DNA of 64,000 nt from Frateuria_A sp051900535 (lineage in GTDB: Bacteria > Pseudomonadota > Gammaproteobacteria > Xanthomonadales > Rhodanobacteraceae), in the NCBI RefSeq assembly GCF_051900535.1, contig NZ_JBHZGI010000006.1, forward strand, positions 62,001 to 126,000, given 5' to 3'. The notes beneath the pieces are model-generated. The model did not search any database, was not told the DNA's origin, and worked only from the letters and a program-made list of their open reading frames with translations. The translations under genes were made by a program, and so were the position numbers. Shown piece by piece: positions 16,985 to 26,500 of this stretch (positions are counted from its first letter, which is position 1; every line of letters begins with the position of its first letter).

Positions 16985-18402
16985 GGGCGATCTCCCACGG
17001 CGGGCCGGAGCGCGGCCTCGGTCGGATCCAGCGGGGTGCGCAGGGCGTCTTCCAGCGCCGCCTCGGCCTGCCAGGCGGCGTCGAGCGCGGTGAGCGCCGA
17101 CTGGTTTGTCGCAAGCGCGGCCAGGCGTGCGTCCAGCAGGGCAGCGCGGTCGATGGCGCCGAGCTTGAATGCGTGTTCGGCCTGGTCGCGAGCGCGCACG
17201 GCGGCCTGCTCTCCCGCGCGCGCGGCCGCCAGCGCCGGCAGCGCCGCGGCCAGCCGCGAGCGCGCGGCGTCGATGGCACTGGCGATATCGGCCTGCACCG
17301 CGCGCACGTGGGCCGCCGCCGCTTCACGCCGCGCGCGTGCCTCGGCGATCGGCCCCTGGTTCTGGTTGAACACGGGCAGGCTGAGGCTGGCGTTGAAGGT
17401 GAGCTTGCGGATGCCGTGGTCGTAGGTGTAGCCCGGCCCGAGCGAGAGCTGCGGGTACTGCGCGTGGACCTGCTGGTGCAGTTCGGTCTCGCGGTCGGCG
17501 TAGTCGACCAGCGCGCGCTCCAGGTCGCTGCGCACCAGCAGGGCGTGGTCGGCAAGCGTGTCCAACCGGGCGGTCGGCGGCGCGGCGGGCCGGTCGAAAT
17601 CATCCCAGCGCAGGTCGAGCCCCTGCACCGCGGAGATCGGTACGCCGATCGCACGCGCCAGTTGCGCCCGCGCGCTGGCGGCGCGCTGGGTGGCGGCAGC
17701 CTCTTCGCTGCGAGCCTGGGCCAACGTCTGCACGGCCAGCAGGGCGACCTGCGGGGCGTCTTCACCCAACGCCACGCGCTGGCGCGCGGCCAGCTCCAGC
17801 GCGGTGGCGGCGGCCACCGTGCGGGCGGCCAGGGTCTCCTGGCGACGGGCAATCCATTGTTGTTCCAATGCATCGCGCACGGCGCTGCGCACGCTCCACA
17901 GCTTGCCGGCGTAATCCAGCCGCGCGCCGCGCACGCCCTGGCTGGCCAGTTGCACGCGCAGGCGCCGGCGCAGGCCGCCGTCGAGCAGGAAGTCCGTGCT
18001 CAGGCCCCACAACCAGGGCGCGCTGCCGGCCTGCGCCTGGGTGTAGCGTTCCAGCGCCAGCCCCAGCGTCGGATTGGCGCGCACGCCCGCCGTCTGCACC
18101 GCGGCGCTGGCCTCGGCCAGGTGCGCCCGCGCCTCGGCGACGTCCGGATTGAGCGCGAACGCCGCGAGTACCAGTTCGGCGCGACCGTAACGCGCGGGTG
18201 GCCATTGCCCCTGATCGCGCGCCGGCAACCACGGTCGCAACTGCGCGGCGAGGGCCGGATCATCCAGCCGGCGTGCCTGCCACTGCGCACGCGTCGCGAC
18301 CGGGTCGACCGGCGCAGGGCGGTAAGTGGCACAGCCTGCCAACATGGTCACCACCGCGGCGCCGGCGGCCAGGCAAAAAAAAGGATGGCGCATGGGCGCC
18401 AT
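16981..18402 (-). CDS. TolC-family outer-membrane efflux lipoprotein (CzcC-like)
   Basis: The longest frame starts at ATG 18402 (473 residues). The start at ATG 18393 is more likely, because AAGGA lies eight bases before it and MRHPFFCLAAGAAVVTMLAGC is then a clean lipoprotein signal with lipobox LAGC. The body is a TolC-like coiled-coil repeat protein with heptad-rich segments such as ARAHLAEASAAVQTAGVRAN and a second repeat near SLSLPVFNQNQGPIAEARAR. It should form the outer-membrane channel of the RND system. A perfect terminator-like hairpin with a U8 tract covers both candidate start codons, so expression of the whole operon may be gated there. Confidence 0.88.
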   Translation of the reverse strand: MAPMRHPFFCLAAGAAVVTMLAGCATYRPAPVDPVATRAQWQARRLDDPALAAQLRPWLPARDQGQWPPARYGRAELVLAAFALNPDVAEARAHLAEASAAVQTAGVRANPTLGLALERYTQAQAGSAPWLWGLSTDFLLDGGLRRRLRVQLASQGVRGARLDYAGKLWSVRSAVRDALEQQWIARRQETLAARTVAAATALELAARQRVALGEDAPQVALLAVQTLAQARSEEAAATQRAASARAQLARAIGVPISAVQGLDLRWDDFDRPAAPPTARLDTLADHALLVRSDLERALVDYADRETELHQQVHAQYPQLSLGPGYTYDHGIRKLTFNASLSLPVFNQNQGPIAEARARREAAAAHVRAVQADIASAIDAARSRLAAALPALAAARAGEQAAVRARDQAEHAFKLGAIDRAALLDARLAALATNQSALTALDAAWQAEAALEDALRTPLDPTEAALRPAVGDRP

Positions 18403-18406
18403 CCTT
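18375..18406 (-). terminator. Terminator-like hairpin overlapping the start of the efflux operon
   Basis: On the minus strand an 11-bp perfect stem, AAGGATGGCGC/GCGCCATCCTT (18406-18396 and 18391-18381), with a 4-nt loop runs into eight U (18382-18375). It is a textbook intrinsic terminator. It contains the Shine-Dalgarno AAGGA and both possible start codons (18402, 18393) of the CzcC-like gene. Transcripts from sapC or from the 62-bp gap must cross it. It could be the terminator of sapC, an attenuator of the efflux operon, or both. Confidence 0.7.
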
Positions 18407-18468
18407 GCAGAACGTGCTTAGCGCTCTCTAAGGCCGTCCGGCAGGGCGGCCCCGGCGCTTGTCCGACT

Positions 18469-19212
18469 TCAGGCCTTCGCCCGCTCGCGCTGGTCCAGGC
18501 GCTGCACCAGGCGATCGATGTTGGGCAGCGACAGCAGGTGCGCGTAGATCCAGCCCATCACGCCTTCCTTGAGGAACTCGTGCGCGGTCTTCTCGTCGAG
18601 CTGGCGCAGCTTTTCCTCGTTGACCACGAACAGGCCGTTGAGGTTGATCGCGTTGCCGTCCTTCTCCAGGCGGATGTTGCGCGGCTCGAGCAGGTCGTGC
18701 TTGCGCAGCTGTTCCATGAACGCGTGGGTGCGCGTCACGTGCTGCTGGAACTCGCCCAGGAAGCCGACGGCGTTGGCCAGCATTTCGCTGTCCGTGCCGT
18801 CTTCCTTGAAGAGGCGCTCGCCTTCATCGCTGCCGAAACCCTCGTAGGATTCGTCGAGAAACACGGTGAAGTCGTCGCCCTCGGCGCCCGCCGGCTTCTC
18901 GGCCAGGATGAACGGGTAGCGGCGCACGAAGGCCGGCACGTACACGCCCTGCGCCCACTTGCCGTTCTCGTCCACCAGCAGGTTCTCGTTCTGGCGCAGG
19001 CCCAGCAGCGCCATCGGGCCGGCGTCCTCGATGCTCTGGCCGGCGAACAGGATCGGCACGTCGCGCGCGGCGATCGGGAACTCCGCGGCCGTCAGCGGCA
19101 CCGAGTGCGCAGCGGCGGCGAACTTCACGCCCGGGATGCTCTTCAGGCGCAAGTCCTTGTGCTGGTTGCGGTTGAGCGGCACCGGGCGCTCGTAGAAAAG
19201 TACTTCAGCCAC
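18469..19212 (-). CDS. SapC family protein
   Basis: This 247-residue cytosolic protein belongs to the SapC family (named after an S-layer-associated Campylobacter protein). It starts MAEVLFYERPVPLNRNQHKDL and contains the conserved blocks SVPLTAAEFPIAARDVPILF, GQWAQGVYVPAFVRRYPFIL (here GKWAQGVYVPAF) and FGEFQQH (here LGEFQQHVTRTHAFMEQL). The biochemical function of the family is unknown. It often lies near TonB receptors and tryptophan halogenases in Xanthomonadales, but not in this window. It is 66 bp upstream of the RND efflux operon, with the terminator-like hairpin between them. Confidence 0.85.
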   Translation of the reverse strand: MAEVLFYERPVPLNRNQHKDLRLKSIPGVKFAAAAHSVPLTAAEFPIAARDVPILFAGQSIEDAGPMALLGLRQNENLLVDENGKWAQGVYVPAFVRRYPFILAEKPAGAEGDDFTVFLDESYEGFGSDEGERLFKEDGTDSEMLANAVGFLGEFQQHVTRTHAFMEQLRKHDLLEPRNIRLEKDGNAINLNGLFVVNEEKLRQLDEKTAHEFLKEGVMGWIYAHLLSLPNIDRLVQRLDQRERAKA

Positions 19213-19464
19213 GTCTTCTTACCTCTGCCCCGCCGTGCCGGGGTCGCCACCGATGGCTCCCCCTCCCAAACCCGGCGTCGGGTCGCGAATCCGTGACTAT
19301 ATCAGCGGCCACGCGCCCGGGCGAATGGCCTGCGGCGACGGCGATCTGCCAAGCGCGTCAAATGCTTACCGCGCGCGAGGCGGCGAAATTGGGCTATGCT
19401 CGAAACACGAGCGCATCGCTGCATCACCTCCGCCGAATCTCATGAACTGGCTGAAGGAACCCGC

Positions 19465-20061
19465 ATGCTGATGGAAGTGCCACGCCGGGACCTCAATGCG
19501 ACCCGGGTGCTGTCGCTGGACGCCGCCGGCCGGATCCTGGACTGGATCAGCTGGCAGGACGCCGTGTGCCTCTACGTGCGCGAAGCGGTGGCCTGGACGC
19601 TGGGCGACCCCTGCCTGACCGTGCACGGCGGCCACAACCGCGCCCGCGGCGAGCGCAGCAGGCTGGACCTGCATCCGATCATCGCCAGCACCGGCCATTG
19701 CCGCGACCACGCGATCGACCCGGCGCCAGCGCTGACCAATACCGCGCTGTTCGCCCGCGATCGCCACCTTTGCCTGTATTGCGGCAACCAGTTCTCCCGC
19801 GGCGAACTGACCCGCGACCACGTCGAGCCGGTCTCGCACGGCGGCAAGGACGAATGGGAGAACGTGGTCAGCGCGTGCCTCAACTGCAACCTGAGGAAGG
19901 CCAACCGCACCCCGCAGCAGGCCCACATGCCGCTGCTGGCCGTGCCCTACCGGCCCAGCTGGGTGGAACACCTGATCCTGTCCAACCGAAACATCCTGGC
20001 CGACCAGATGGAATTCCTGGTCAACCACCTGCCGCGCGACCGGCGACGGGCGATGGGCTAG
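19465..20061 (+). CDS. HNH endonuclease
   Basis: The 198-residue protein starts at ATG 19465, which follows GAAGGAA with a six-base spacer. The in-frame ATG at 19396 has no ribosome binding site. The HNH motif lies near residues 97-150: CLYCGNQF, the HNH histidine in TRDHVEPVSHGGKDEWENVV, and the second zinc pair CLNCNLRKANRTP. This group (McrA/RRXRR-like HNH proteins) is widespread as a stand-alone gene in Gammaproteobacteria. Substrate and role are unknown, and no phage or restriction genes surround it. Its stop overlaps that of the convergent iron-permease-like gene by two bases. Confidence 0.88.
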   Translation: MLMEVPRRDLNATRVLSLDAAGRILDWISWQDAVCLYVREAVAWTLGDPCLTVHGGHNRARGERSRLDLHPIIASTGHCRDHAIDPAPALTNTALFARDRHLCLYCGNQFSRGELTRDHVEPVSHGGKDEWENVVSACLNCNLRKANRTPQQAHMPLLAVPYRPSWVEHLILSNRNILADQMEFLVNHLPRDRRRAMG

Positions 20062-20585
20062 GCGGATTTCGCCTTCCCGTCCGAATCCTCGTCCGCGTCC
20101 GCCTGATCCGCACTGGCCTTGGCCAGTTCGCGCTCGATCTCCCGGATCTCCTCGCAGGCCTCGTCCGACTCGTCCTCGGCGCGGGCGCGGTGGCCGGCCC
20201 GTTTCGCCTGGCGTGCCTCCTCTTCCTTGTTGTGGGCGAGCTTGCGGTAGCTCTCCCGAATGCGCTCGAGCGCTTCCTCGTCGAGGTTGTCCACGTCCAG
20301 CAGGCTGTTGCGGGCCCGCGTGGCGCGGATCAGCTCGTCCAGTTTGATCTGCAGGGCGGCGCTGTCGCGGTTCTGGCTGTTCTGGATCAGGAACACCATC
20401 AGGAAGGTGATGATGGTCGTACCCGTGTTGATCACCAGTTGCCAGGTGTCGTTGAAGCTGAACATCGGCCCGGTGATCGCCCATACGACGATGACCGCGG
20501 CGGCGATCAGGAAGGCAGCGGGTTTGCCCGAATAACGGGCGGTAGCTTCGGCGAAGCTGCGGAAGGCCTGCGATAGCTTGGACAT
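20058..20585 (-). CDS. Low-affinity iron permease family protein
   Basis: The product has 175 residues from ATG 20585 (MSKLSQAFRSFAEATARYSG). It matches the bacterial branch of the low-affinity iron permease family: two transmembrane helices (AAFLIAAAVIVVWAITGPMF and a second around WQLVINTGTTIITFLMVFLI), then the conserved QNSQNRDSAALQIKLDELIR segment. A long charged, acidic cytosolic tail follows (about residues 100-175). Iron transport by bacterial members has not been demonstrated to my knowledge. A longer start at 20648 exists, but it overlaps the dxs leader and lacks family similarity. It is transcribed away from dxs. Confidence 0.85.
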   Translation of the reverse strand: MSKLSQAFRSFAEATARYSGKPAAFLIAAAVIVVWAITGPMFSFNDTWQLVINTGTTIITFLMVFLIQNSQNRDSAALQIKLDELIRATRARNSLLDVDNLDEEALERIRESYRKLAHNKEEEARQAKRAGHRARAEDESDEACEEIREIERELAKASADQADADEDSDGKAKSA

Positions 20586-20706
20586 GGAGGCATCTCTGGC
20601 CTTGGGTCGCATCCAGCTTGCGAGCGGTTTCGTGTGCCCGGTGTGCACGGCGCCCGGTTTCGTTCACGTCGCCGCCCTTGCCCCGCCCTGCGGCTGGGCC
20701 AACAAT

Positions 20707-22602
20707 ATGCGGATGATCGATCCATCCCGCTATCCACACCTGGCCCACATCGAGGCGCCGGACGACCTGCGCCGCGTGCCCGATGCCGAACTGCCCGGCG
20801 TCGCCGACGAATTGCGCCAGTACCTGATCGAATCGGTTGCCAGCTCCGGCGGCCATTTCGGCGCCGGCCTGGGCGTGGTCGAGCTCACCGTCGCGCTGCA
20901 CCACGTGTTCGACACCCCGCGCGACCGCCTGGTGTGGGACGTGGGCCACCAGTGCTATCCGCACAAGATCTTGACCGGCCGGCGCGACCGGATCACCACG
21001 ATCAAGAAAAAGGATGGCCTGGCGCCGTTCCCTCGCCGCGAGGAAAGCGAGTACGACACCTTCGGCGTCGGCCACTCGTCCACCTCGATCTCGGCCGCGC
21101 TGGGCATGGCGATCGCAGCGCAACGCAAGGGCGACGACCGCAAGGTGGTGGCGGTGATCGGCGATGGCGCGATGACCGCGGGGATGGCGTTCGAGGCGCT
21201 CAACCATGGCGGCGATGTCGAGCCCAACATGCTGGTCGTGCTCAACGACAACGGCATGTCGATCAGCGAGAACGTCGGCGCGATGACCAAGATGATGGCG
21301 CGCGCCATGGCCAGCCGTCGACTCAATGCCGTGCGCGAGCGGGCCAAGAAGGCGATCCCGCGACAGTCGTTCTTCGGTCGCTTCTTCAAGAACTGGGAAG
21401 AGCACGCCAAGGGCATGTTCCTGCCTTCGACCCTGTTCGAGGAACTGGGTTTCCATTACACCGGCCCGATCGACGGCCACGACATCCCGGCCCTGCTGCG
21501 CGCGCTGCGCACGGTCAAGAACCTGCCCGGGCCGCAGCTGCTGCACGTGATCACGACCAAGGGCAAGGGCTACGCCCCGGCCGAGCAGGCGCAGATCGAA
21601 TACCACGCGGTCGGCCCGTTCGACCCGGTCGCCGGCGTAGTGAAGAAGAACGCGCCGGCCAAGCCGACCTATACCGACATCTTCGGCGACTGGCTGTGCG
21701 ACATGGCCGCCCATGACGAGCGGCTGCTCGGCATCACGCCGGCGATGCGCGAAGGCTCCGGCCTGGTGCGCTTCTCGAAGGAATATCCCGAACGCTACTT
21801 CGACGTGGCGATTGCCGAGCAGCACGCGGTAACGCTGGCCGCCGGCATGGCCTGCGAGGGCGCCAAGCCGGTAGTGGCGATCTATTCGACCTTCCTGCAG
21901 CGCGCCTACGACCAGGCGATCCACGACGTGGCGCTGCAGAACCTGGACGTCACCTTCGCGATCGACCGCGCCGGCGTGGTAGGTCCCGACGGCGCCACGC
22001 ATTCGGGCAGCTTCGACCTGTCGTTCCTACGCTGCCTGCCGAACATGGTGATCATGGCGCCTTCGGACGAGAACGAATGCCGCATGATGCTGTCGACGGG
22101 TTTCGATTACGCCGGACCGGCGGCGATCCGCTACCCGCGCGGCACCGGCCCCTGCGCCGCCGTGCGCAAGGAGCTGGACACGCTGCCGATCGGCAAGGCC
22201 GAGCTGCGCCGGCGTGGCCGCAACCTCGCCATCCTCTCCTTCGGTGCGATGCTGGCGCCGGCCGCGGTAGTCGCGGCGGAGCTGGATGCCACGCTCGTCA
22301 ACATGCGCTTCGTCAAGCCGCTGGACGAAGCGATGATCCTGGAGCTTGCGAAGACCCACGATGCCTTCGTCACGCTCGAGGACAATGCGATCGCCGGCGG
22401 CGCGGGCTCAGGCGTGGCCGAGTGCCTGGCCGCCCATGGCATCGTCAAGCCGGTACTGCACCTTGGCCTTCCGGACGTCTATCTGGAACACGGCAGCCGC
22501 GAGGAAGTGCTCTCGATGGCCGGGCTGGACCTGCCGGGCATCCGCAACGCGATCCGCGCGCGGTTCCCGCAACTGGCGAGCGTCGCGGCCAGCGCGGGTT
22601 GA
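20707..22602 (+). CDS. dxs: 1-deoxy-D-xylulose-5-phosphate synthase
   Basis: Dxs condenses pyruvate and glyceraldehyde-3-phosphate with thiamine diphosphate, the first step of the MEP isoprenoid pathway. From ATG 20707 (or 20713) the protein is 631 residues, the usual size. Landmarks are GHFGAGLGVVELTVALHHVF, VWDVGHQCYPHKILTGR, the ThDP motif GDGAMTAGMAFEALNHGG...LNDNGMSIS, AEQHAVTLAAGMA and FAIDRAGVVGPDGATHSG. The open frame continues upstream to 20578, but that part lacks family similarity. Polyprenyl synthase later in the window uses the products of this pathway. Confidence 0.97.
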   Translation: MRMIDPSRYPHLAHIEAPDDLRRVPDAELPGVADELRQYLIESVASSGGHFGAGLGVVELTVALHHVFDTPRDRLVWDVGHQCYPHKILTGRRDRITTIKKKDGLAPFPRREESEYDTFGVGHSSTSISAALGMAIAAQRKGDDRKVVAVIGDGAMTAGMAFEALNHGGDVEPNMLVVLNDNGMSISENVGAMTKMMARAMASRRLNAVRERAKKAIPRQSFFGRFFKNWEEHAKGMFLPSTLFEELGFHYTGPIDGHDIPALLRALRTVKNLPGPQLLHVITTKGKGYAPAEQAQIEYHAVGPFDPVAGVVKKNAPAKPTYTDIFGDWLCDMAAHDERLLGITPAMREGSGLVRFSKEYPERYFDVAIAEQHAVTLAAGMACEGAKPVVAIYSTFLQRAYDQAIHDVALQNLDVTFAIDRAGVVGPDGATHSGSFDLSFLRCLPNMVIMAPSDENECRMMLSTGFDYAGPAAIRYPRGTGPCAAVRKELDTLPIGKAELRRRGRNLAILSFGAMLAPAAVVAAELDATLVNMRFVKPLDEAMILELAKTHDAFVTLEDNAIAGGAGSGVAECLAAHGIVKPVLHLGLPDVYLEHGSREEVLSMAGLDLPGIRNAIRARFPQLASVAASAG

Positions 22603-22682
22603 TGTCGGTCGCGCCCGGGGGCGCTACTTCATGAGCGCCAACCCGTGGGAGCGCACCCTGCGCGCGACCGCGGACCGTGCTG

Positions 22683-23513
22683 TCAGGATCGCTCCCTTCG
22701 ACCGCCGCTCACCCGGTCGCGCTTCTCCAGATCCTGCGCCGTGAACACCTCACGATAGCCTGCCGCTTCGAGCAGGCCGCGCACGGCCGCGCCCTGGTCC
22801 CAACCGTGCTCGAACAACAGCCACCCGTCATCCGCCAGGTGCGACCGGGCGCCGGCCACGATGCGCCGGATGTCGTCAAGGCCATCGCTTCCCGAGGCCA
22901 ACGCGCTGCCTGGCTCGAAACGCAGGTCGCCCCGCTCCAGGTGGGGATCGCCGGCCGCGATGTAGGGCGGGTTGGACACGATCAGATCGAAGCGGTCGTC
23001 GCCAAGCGCGGCAAACCAGTCGCCTTCGGCAAAGCCGACGTTGCGGATGCGGTTGGCTTCGGCGTTGCGTCGCGCCACCGCCAATGCGGCGGCGCTGGCG
23101 TCGGTGGCGAGGACGCGCGCGTGCGGGGACTCGCGAGCGATCGCAAGGGCGATGGCGCCGCTGCCGGTGCCCAGGTCGGCGACACGCGGCGCGCCCTCCC
23201 GCGGCAGCTTTGCCAGCGCCAGTTCGACCAGCAGCTCGGTTTCCGGTCGCGGGATCAGCGTGGCGGGCGTCACTTCCAGATCCAGCGTCCAGAAGCCGCG
23301 ATGGCCGGTGAGGTAGGCCACCGGTTCACCGGCGGCGCGGCGTTCCACCAATGCGGCGAAGGCCGCGGCGCCCGCCGTGTCGGCCTGATCGTCGGCGTGG
23401 GCGAGCAACCAGCTGCGCGGTTTGCCCAGCGCATGCGCAAGCAGGATGGCCGCCTCGGCGCGGTCGTCCAGGCGCGTGGCGGCTTCGGCCAGCAGTTGGC
23501 GCACCTCAGGCAT
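22683..23513 (-). CDS. prmC: Peptide chain release factor N5-glutamine methyltransferase
   Basis: PrmC (HemK) methylates the GGQ glutamine of RF1 and RF2. The 276-residue protein has the N-terminal helical domain (residues 1 to about 80, with EPVAYLTGHRGFW), the SAM-binding motif VADLGTGSGAIALAIA (about residue 110), and the diagnostic NPPY motif in DLIVSNPPYIAAGDPHL (about residue 180). It overlaps the 3' end of the upstream 1338-residue membrane protein gene by eight bases, so the two are probably co-transcribed. In many genomes prmC instead follows prfA, which is not in view. Confidence 0.95.
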   Translation of the reverse strand: MPEVRQLLAEAATRLDDRAEAAILLAHALGKPRSWLLAHADDQADTAGAAAFAALVERRAAGEPVAYLTGHRGFWTLDLEVTPATLIPRPETELLVELALAKLPREGAPRVADLGTGSGAIALAIARESPHARVLATDASAAALAVARRNAEANRIRNVGFAEGDWFAALGDDRFDLIVSNPPYIAAGDPHLERGDLRFEPGSALASGSDGLDDIRRIVAGARSHLADDGWLLFEHGWDQGAAVRGLLEAAGYREVFTAQDLEKRDRVSGGRRERS

Positions 23514-26500
23514 CGGGCGGGGTCTCCGCGGTGGGCAGTTGCGGTGGCATCACGGGCCTGGGCTTGTCGCGACGCCAGTAGCCGCCGCGCGACCAGGCGT
23601 CGAAGCCCCAGCGCAGCCAGCCGATCAGCGCATTGGCCAACCACAGTGCCCAGGCCAGCATGGTCAGCTTGTAGGTCCACAACGGCAGGCTCAACACGCC
23701 CGCCCGCGGCAGCGCGTCGTTGGTGCGGTCGGCGAACCAGTGCAGTTGCAGCGCGCTCGAGCCCATGCCGGCGACGTGCATATCCGGCTGTCCCAGCAGG
23801 CCGCCCGGCACCGCGGCCACCAGCACGCCGAGCGCGACCGCGGTGAGCAGGGCCAGGCCCACCTGCATCAGATCGAACGGACCGGCGCGCCAGGAGGCGA
23901 CCATGGCCCGCGCGCGCAGTCCGAGCAGGATCAGCCAGGCCACCACCACGGCGTACGCACTCCAGGCGAAGGCGGAGAAACCCAGGCCCAGCAGCAGCCA
24001 ATGGCGGAAGCGCAAGGGCGTGGGCGCGTAGCGCGAGAGCAGCCAGGCCGCGGCCAGCAACACGATCAGCTGCGCCCAGTACAACACCGCGGGACCGGCG
24101 CCCGGCCCCCACGTCCACAGCACCCAGCGGTTCTGCGGAAGTTGCAGGAACGTATCGAGATTCGCCGCCGGCGCATGCAGGGCGATCGCTGGTGAGCGGG
24201 TGCACAAGGCGGCGCCTCCGGACTCGCGCAGCCGCAGCTCGTACCGATGCGTGCCCGGCAGCAGCGGCAGCGACAGCGTGCCGTTGCGCACGGCCAGCGG
24301 CAGGCGCTCGCCGTCGCGGCTGGCCTGCAGCAGCTCGGCATCGGCCGGCAGGCCCAGTGCGTGTTCGCCGCCACGGGTACTGCGCGCCTGCAACTGCAGG
24401 GTGGTCTCGGTCGCCCGTTCACCGATCGTGCTGCGCGAGTCCACCTGGTCGAACGCCAGGGTGCCTCCCGCGACGGCGACCGGTTGGCTGAGTGCCAGCG
24501 TGAGTCGCTCGCCGGGCAGCGGCTGGAAGCGCGGCACGTCGCCGCCGCTCGCCGGCACGCCACTGACATCGACATGCCACATCGGTGCGGCATCGATTTC
24601 CCACACTTCGGCGCGTTCGGCCAGCGCCGGCGCGGCCAGCTGCAATAGGGCCGCGCGGTCCAGGCGGCTGGTCCATTCGACGCTGTCCGTGCCTGCGTTG
24701 AAGGCGAGCTGGATATGCCCGTCGCGCACCGGCGCGTTGGCATCCAGCGGGTGCTCGCCCGGAAGAAGCGGCAGGGCGATGCTGAAGCCGCCGGCCTGCG
24801 GCGCAATGCGCTCGACCTCGTTCTGCACCGTCCACTCGTTGCCGAGCACGAGATGGCGAGTCAACCGCACGTAGGGCGGAAAGTCCTGCGCGGGTGCGCC
24901 GGCCGTGCCACCGGCGGCGACCCGCTGGCGATCGAAGGCCAGGCTGTCGCCGAGCAGATGATCGGTATCCAGTCCGTCGGCTGTCCAGCCGTCCATCTGC
25001 AGCGTGACGCGCTGCGGCGCCAGAGGGAAGCGCAGCCGCGCGCTGTCGGTGCCATCGAGCCTGTAGCGCAAGTCCAGATCGTGCACGCCTGGTTCCAGCC
25101 GCAGCCAGAGTTGGTCGTCGTCGCGACGCGCCAGCACGGCTGGTCGCCCGTCGACCGTCACCGCGACCAGCGGCAGCGTGGTGGCCGGCAGCGGCAGCGC
25201 CATGGTGGCACCGGCATGAGCTTGCAGGGTGAGGTCCAGCGTGTCGCCGGCCACTACCACGCGCGCCTCCGGCAGGTTCGCGCAGGAGGGCGAGCAGGCC
25301 GGCGCCTCCACCAGGCGCTGGCGAAGCTGGTCGAGCAGTGGCTGGCTCGGCAGTGTCTGGGCGTGGGCATGCCAGGGCAGCAGCGCCAGCGCCAGCAGGG
25401 CCGTCGATGCCATGCCGGGCCCGCCTTGCCAGCGCCCGCGCCAGGGGGCCAGCAGCGCGGGCAACACGCGCGCGAGCAAGGCGGCCAGCAGCGCGACCAT
25501 CAGCACGCGCAGCAGGCTGACAAGCCAGGCGGGCGCGATCACCAGGCGCATGGTTTGTTGGGCCGTGACCGGACCCGACCAGCCCAGGTGGTAGTTGCCA
25601 CCGAGGCGCCAGGTCGGCATGCCCGGGCCGGCCTGGACAAGGCTACGGCGGTCCGTCGGCACATCCAGTGACGAAAGCTTGGCCGCGCTGACCGTTATGG
25701 CGCCGAGCGCTTGCGCTGACTCCGATACCGGCGGTGGGGGGGGCGCAAGTGCAGGAGCGGGAGCAAGCCCGGGAGGCGCGACGTTGTAGCTCTGGTCCAG
25801 CTTTCCTTCGCCGAAGTTGACGCGAAGGCTCTGTGGCTCGAGTTGCGGGTGCAGCGCGTACTGCAGTTGCGTCGCCGCGAAAGCCAGCGTCCACAGCGCG
25901 GCGAGTGCGAACGACGCCAAGGCAGCGATATTTGCGGTGCGGCTCAGACGGCCCTCCGGCAGCGCCCGCAGCAGCAACGCCAGCGCGAGCAGCAGTGCCA
26001 GCGTCCAGCGGGGCGCGCCCGGCTCGTGCTGCGCCAGCGCCAGGAAGCCGGCAGCCAGCACGGCCCATGGCCAGCCGAGCAGGCGGCCGGCCAGCAGGGC
26101 GATCAGCGCGACGCCGAACACATCCAGCAGGCTCCATCGGGCCACCCACGAATCGGGCGAACTGTCCGCGCCGGGCGCGCCGAGCAGGCGATAGCCCGGC
26201 GGCAGTTGCAGCGTGGCGTCGATGCGCTCCAGCGGGACGTTCCAGCCGGTCACCGGCAAGGCACCGCTCGCGGGCACCCGCAACCCGGCGCCCAGGTTGA
26301 GCTGCTCGCTGCGAACCTCCACGCCGCTGCGGCCGTCCTTGCCACGGCTGACCAGCAGCGGCTCGCCGTCCTGCTCGGCGCGCTGCAATTGCCAGGGCGC
26401 GCCGACTTCCAGTCGCTGGCGATGCAGTTCGCCTTGCAACTGATCGTCCACGGCCAGGCCCTTGCCGTCGAAGTCCAGCCACAGGCGGCGCGACAGGTGC

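Noticed and set aside
20578..20706. N-terminal extension of dxs (MDMEASLALG...)
   Set aside because: The extension overlaps the divergent iron-permease-like gene start and has no similarity to the enzyme. ATG 20707 or 20713 gives the normal length.
22603..22682. GGTCGCGC / GCGCGACC inverted repeat between dxs and prmC as a terminator
   Set aside because: The arms are short with a loop of about 50 bases and no U-tract on either strand.
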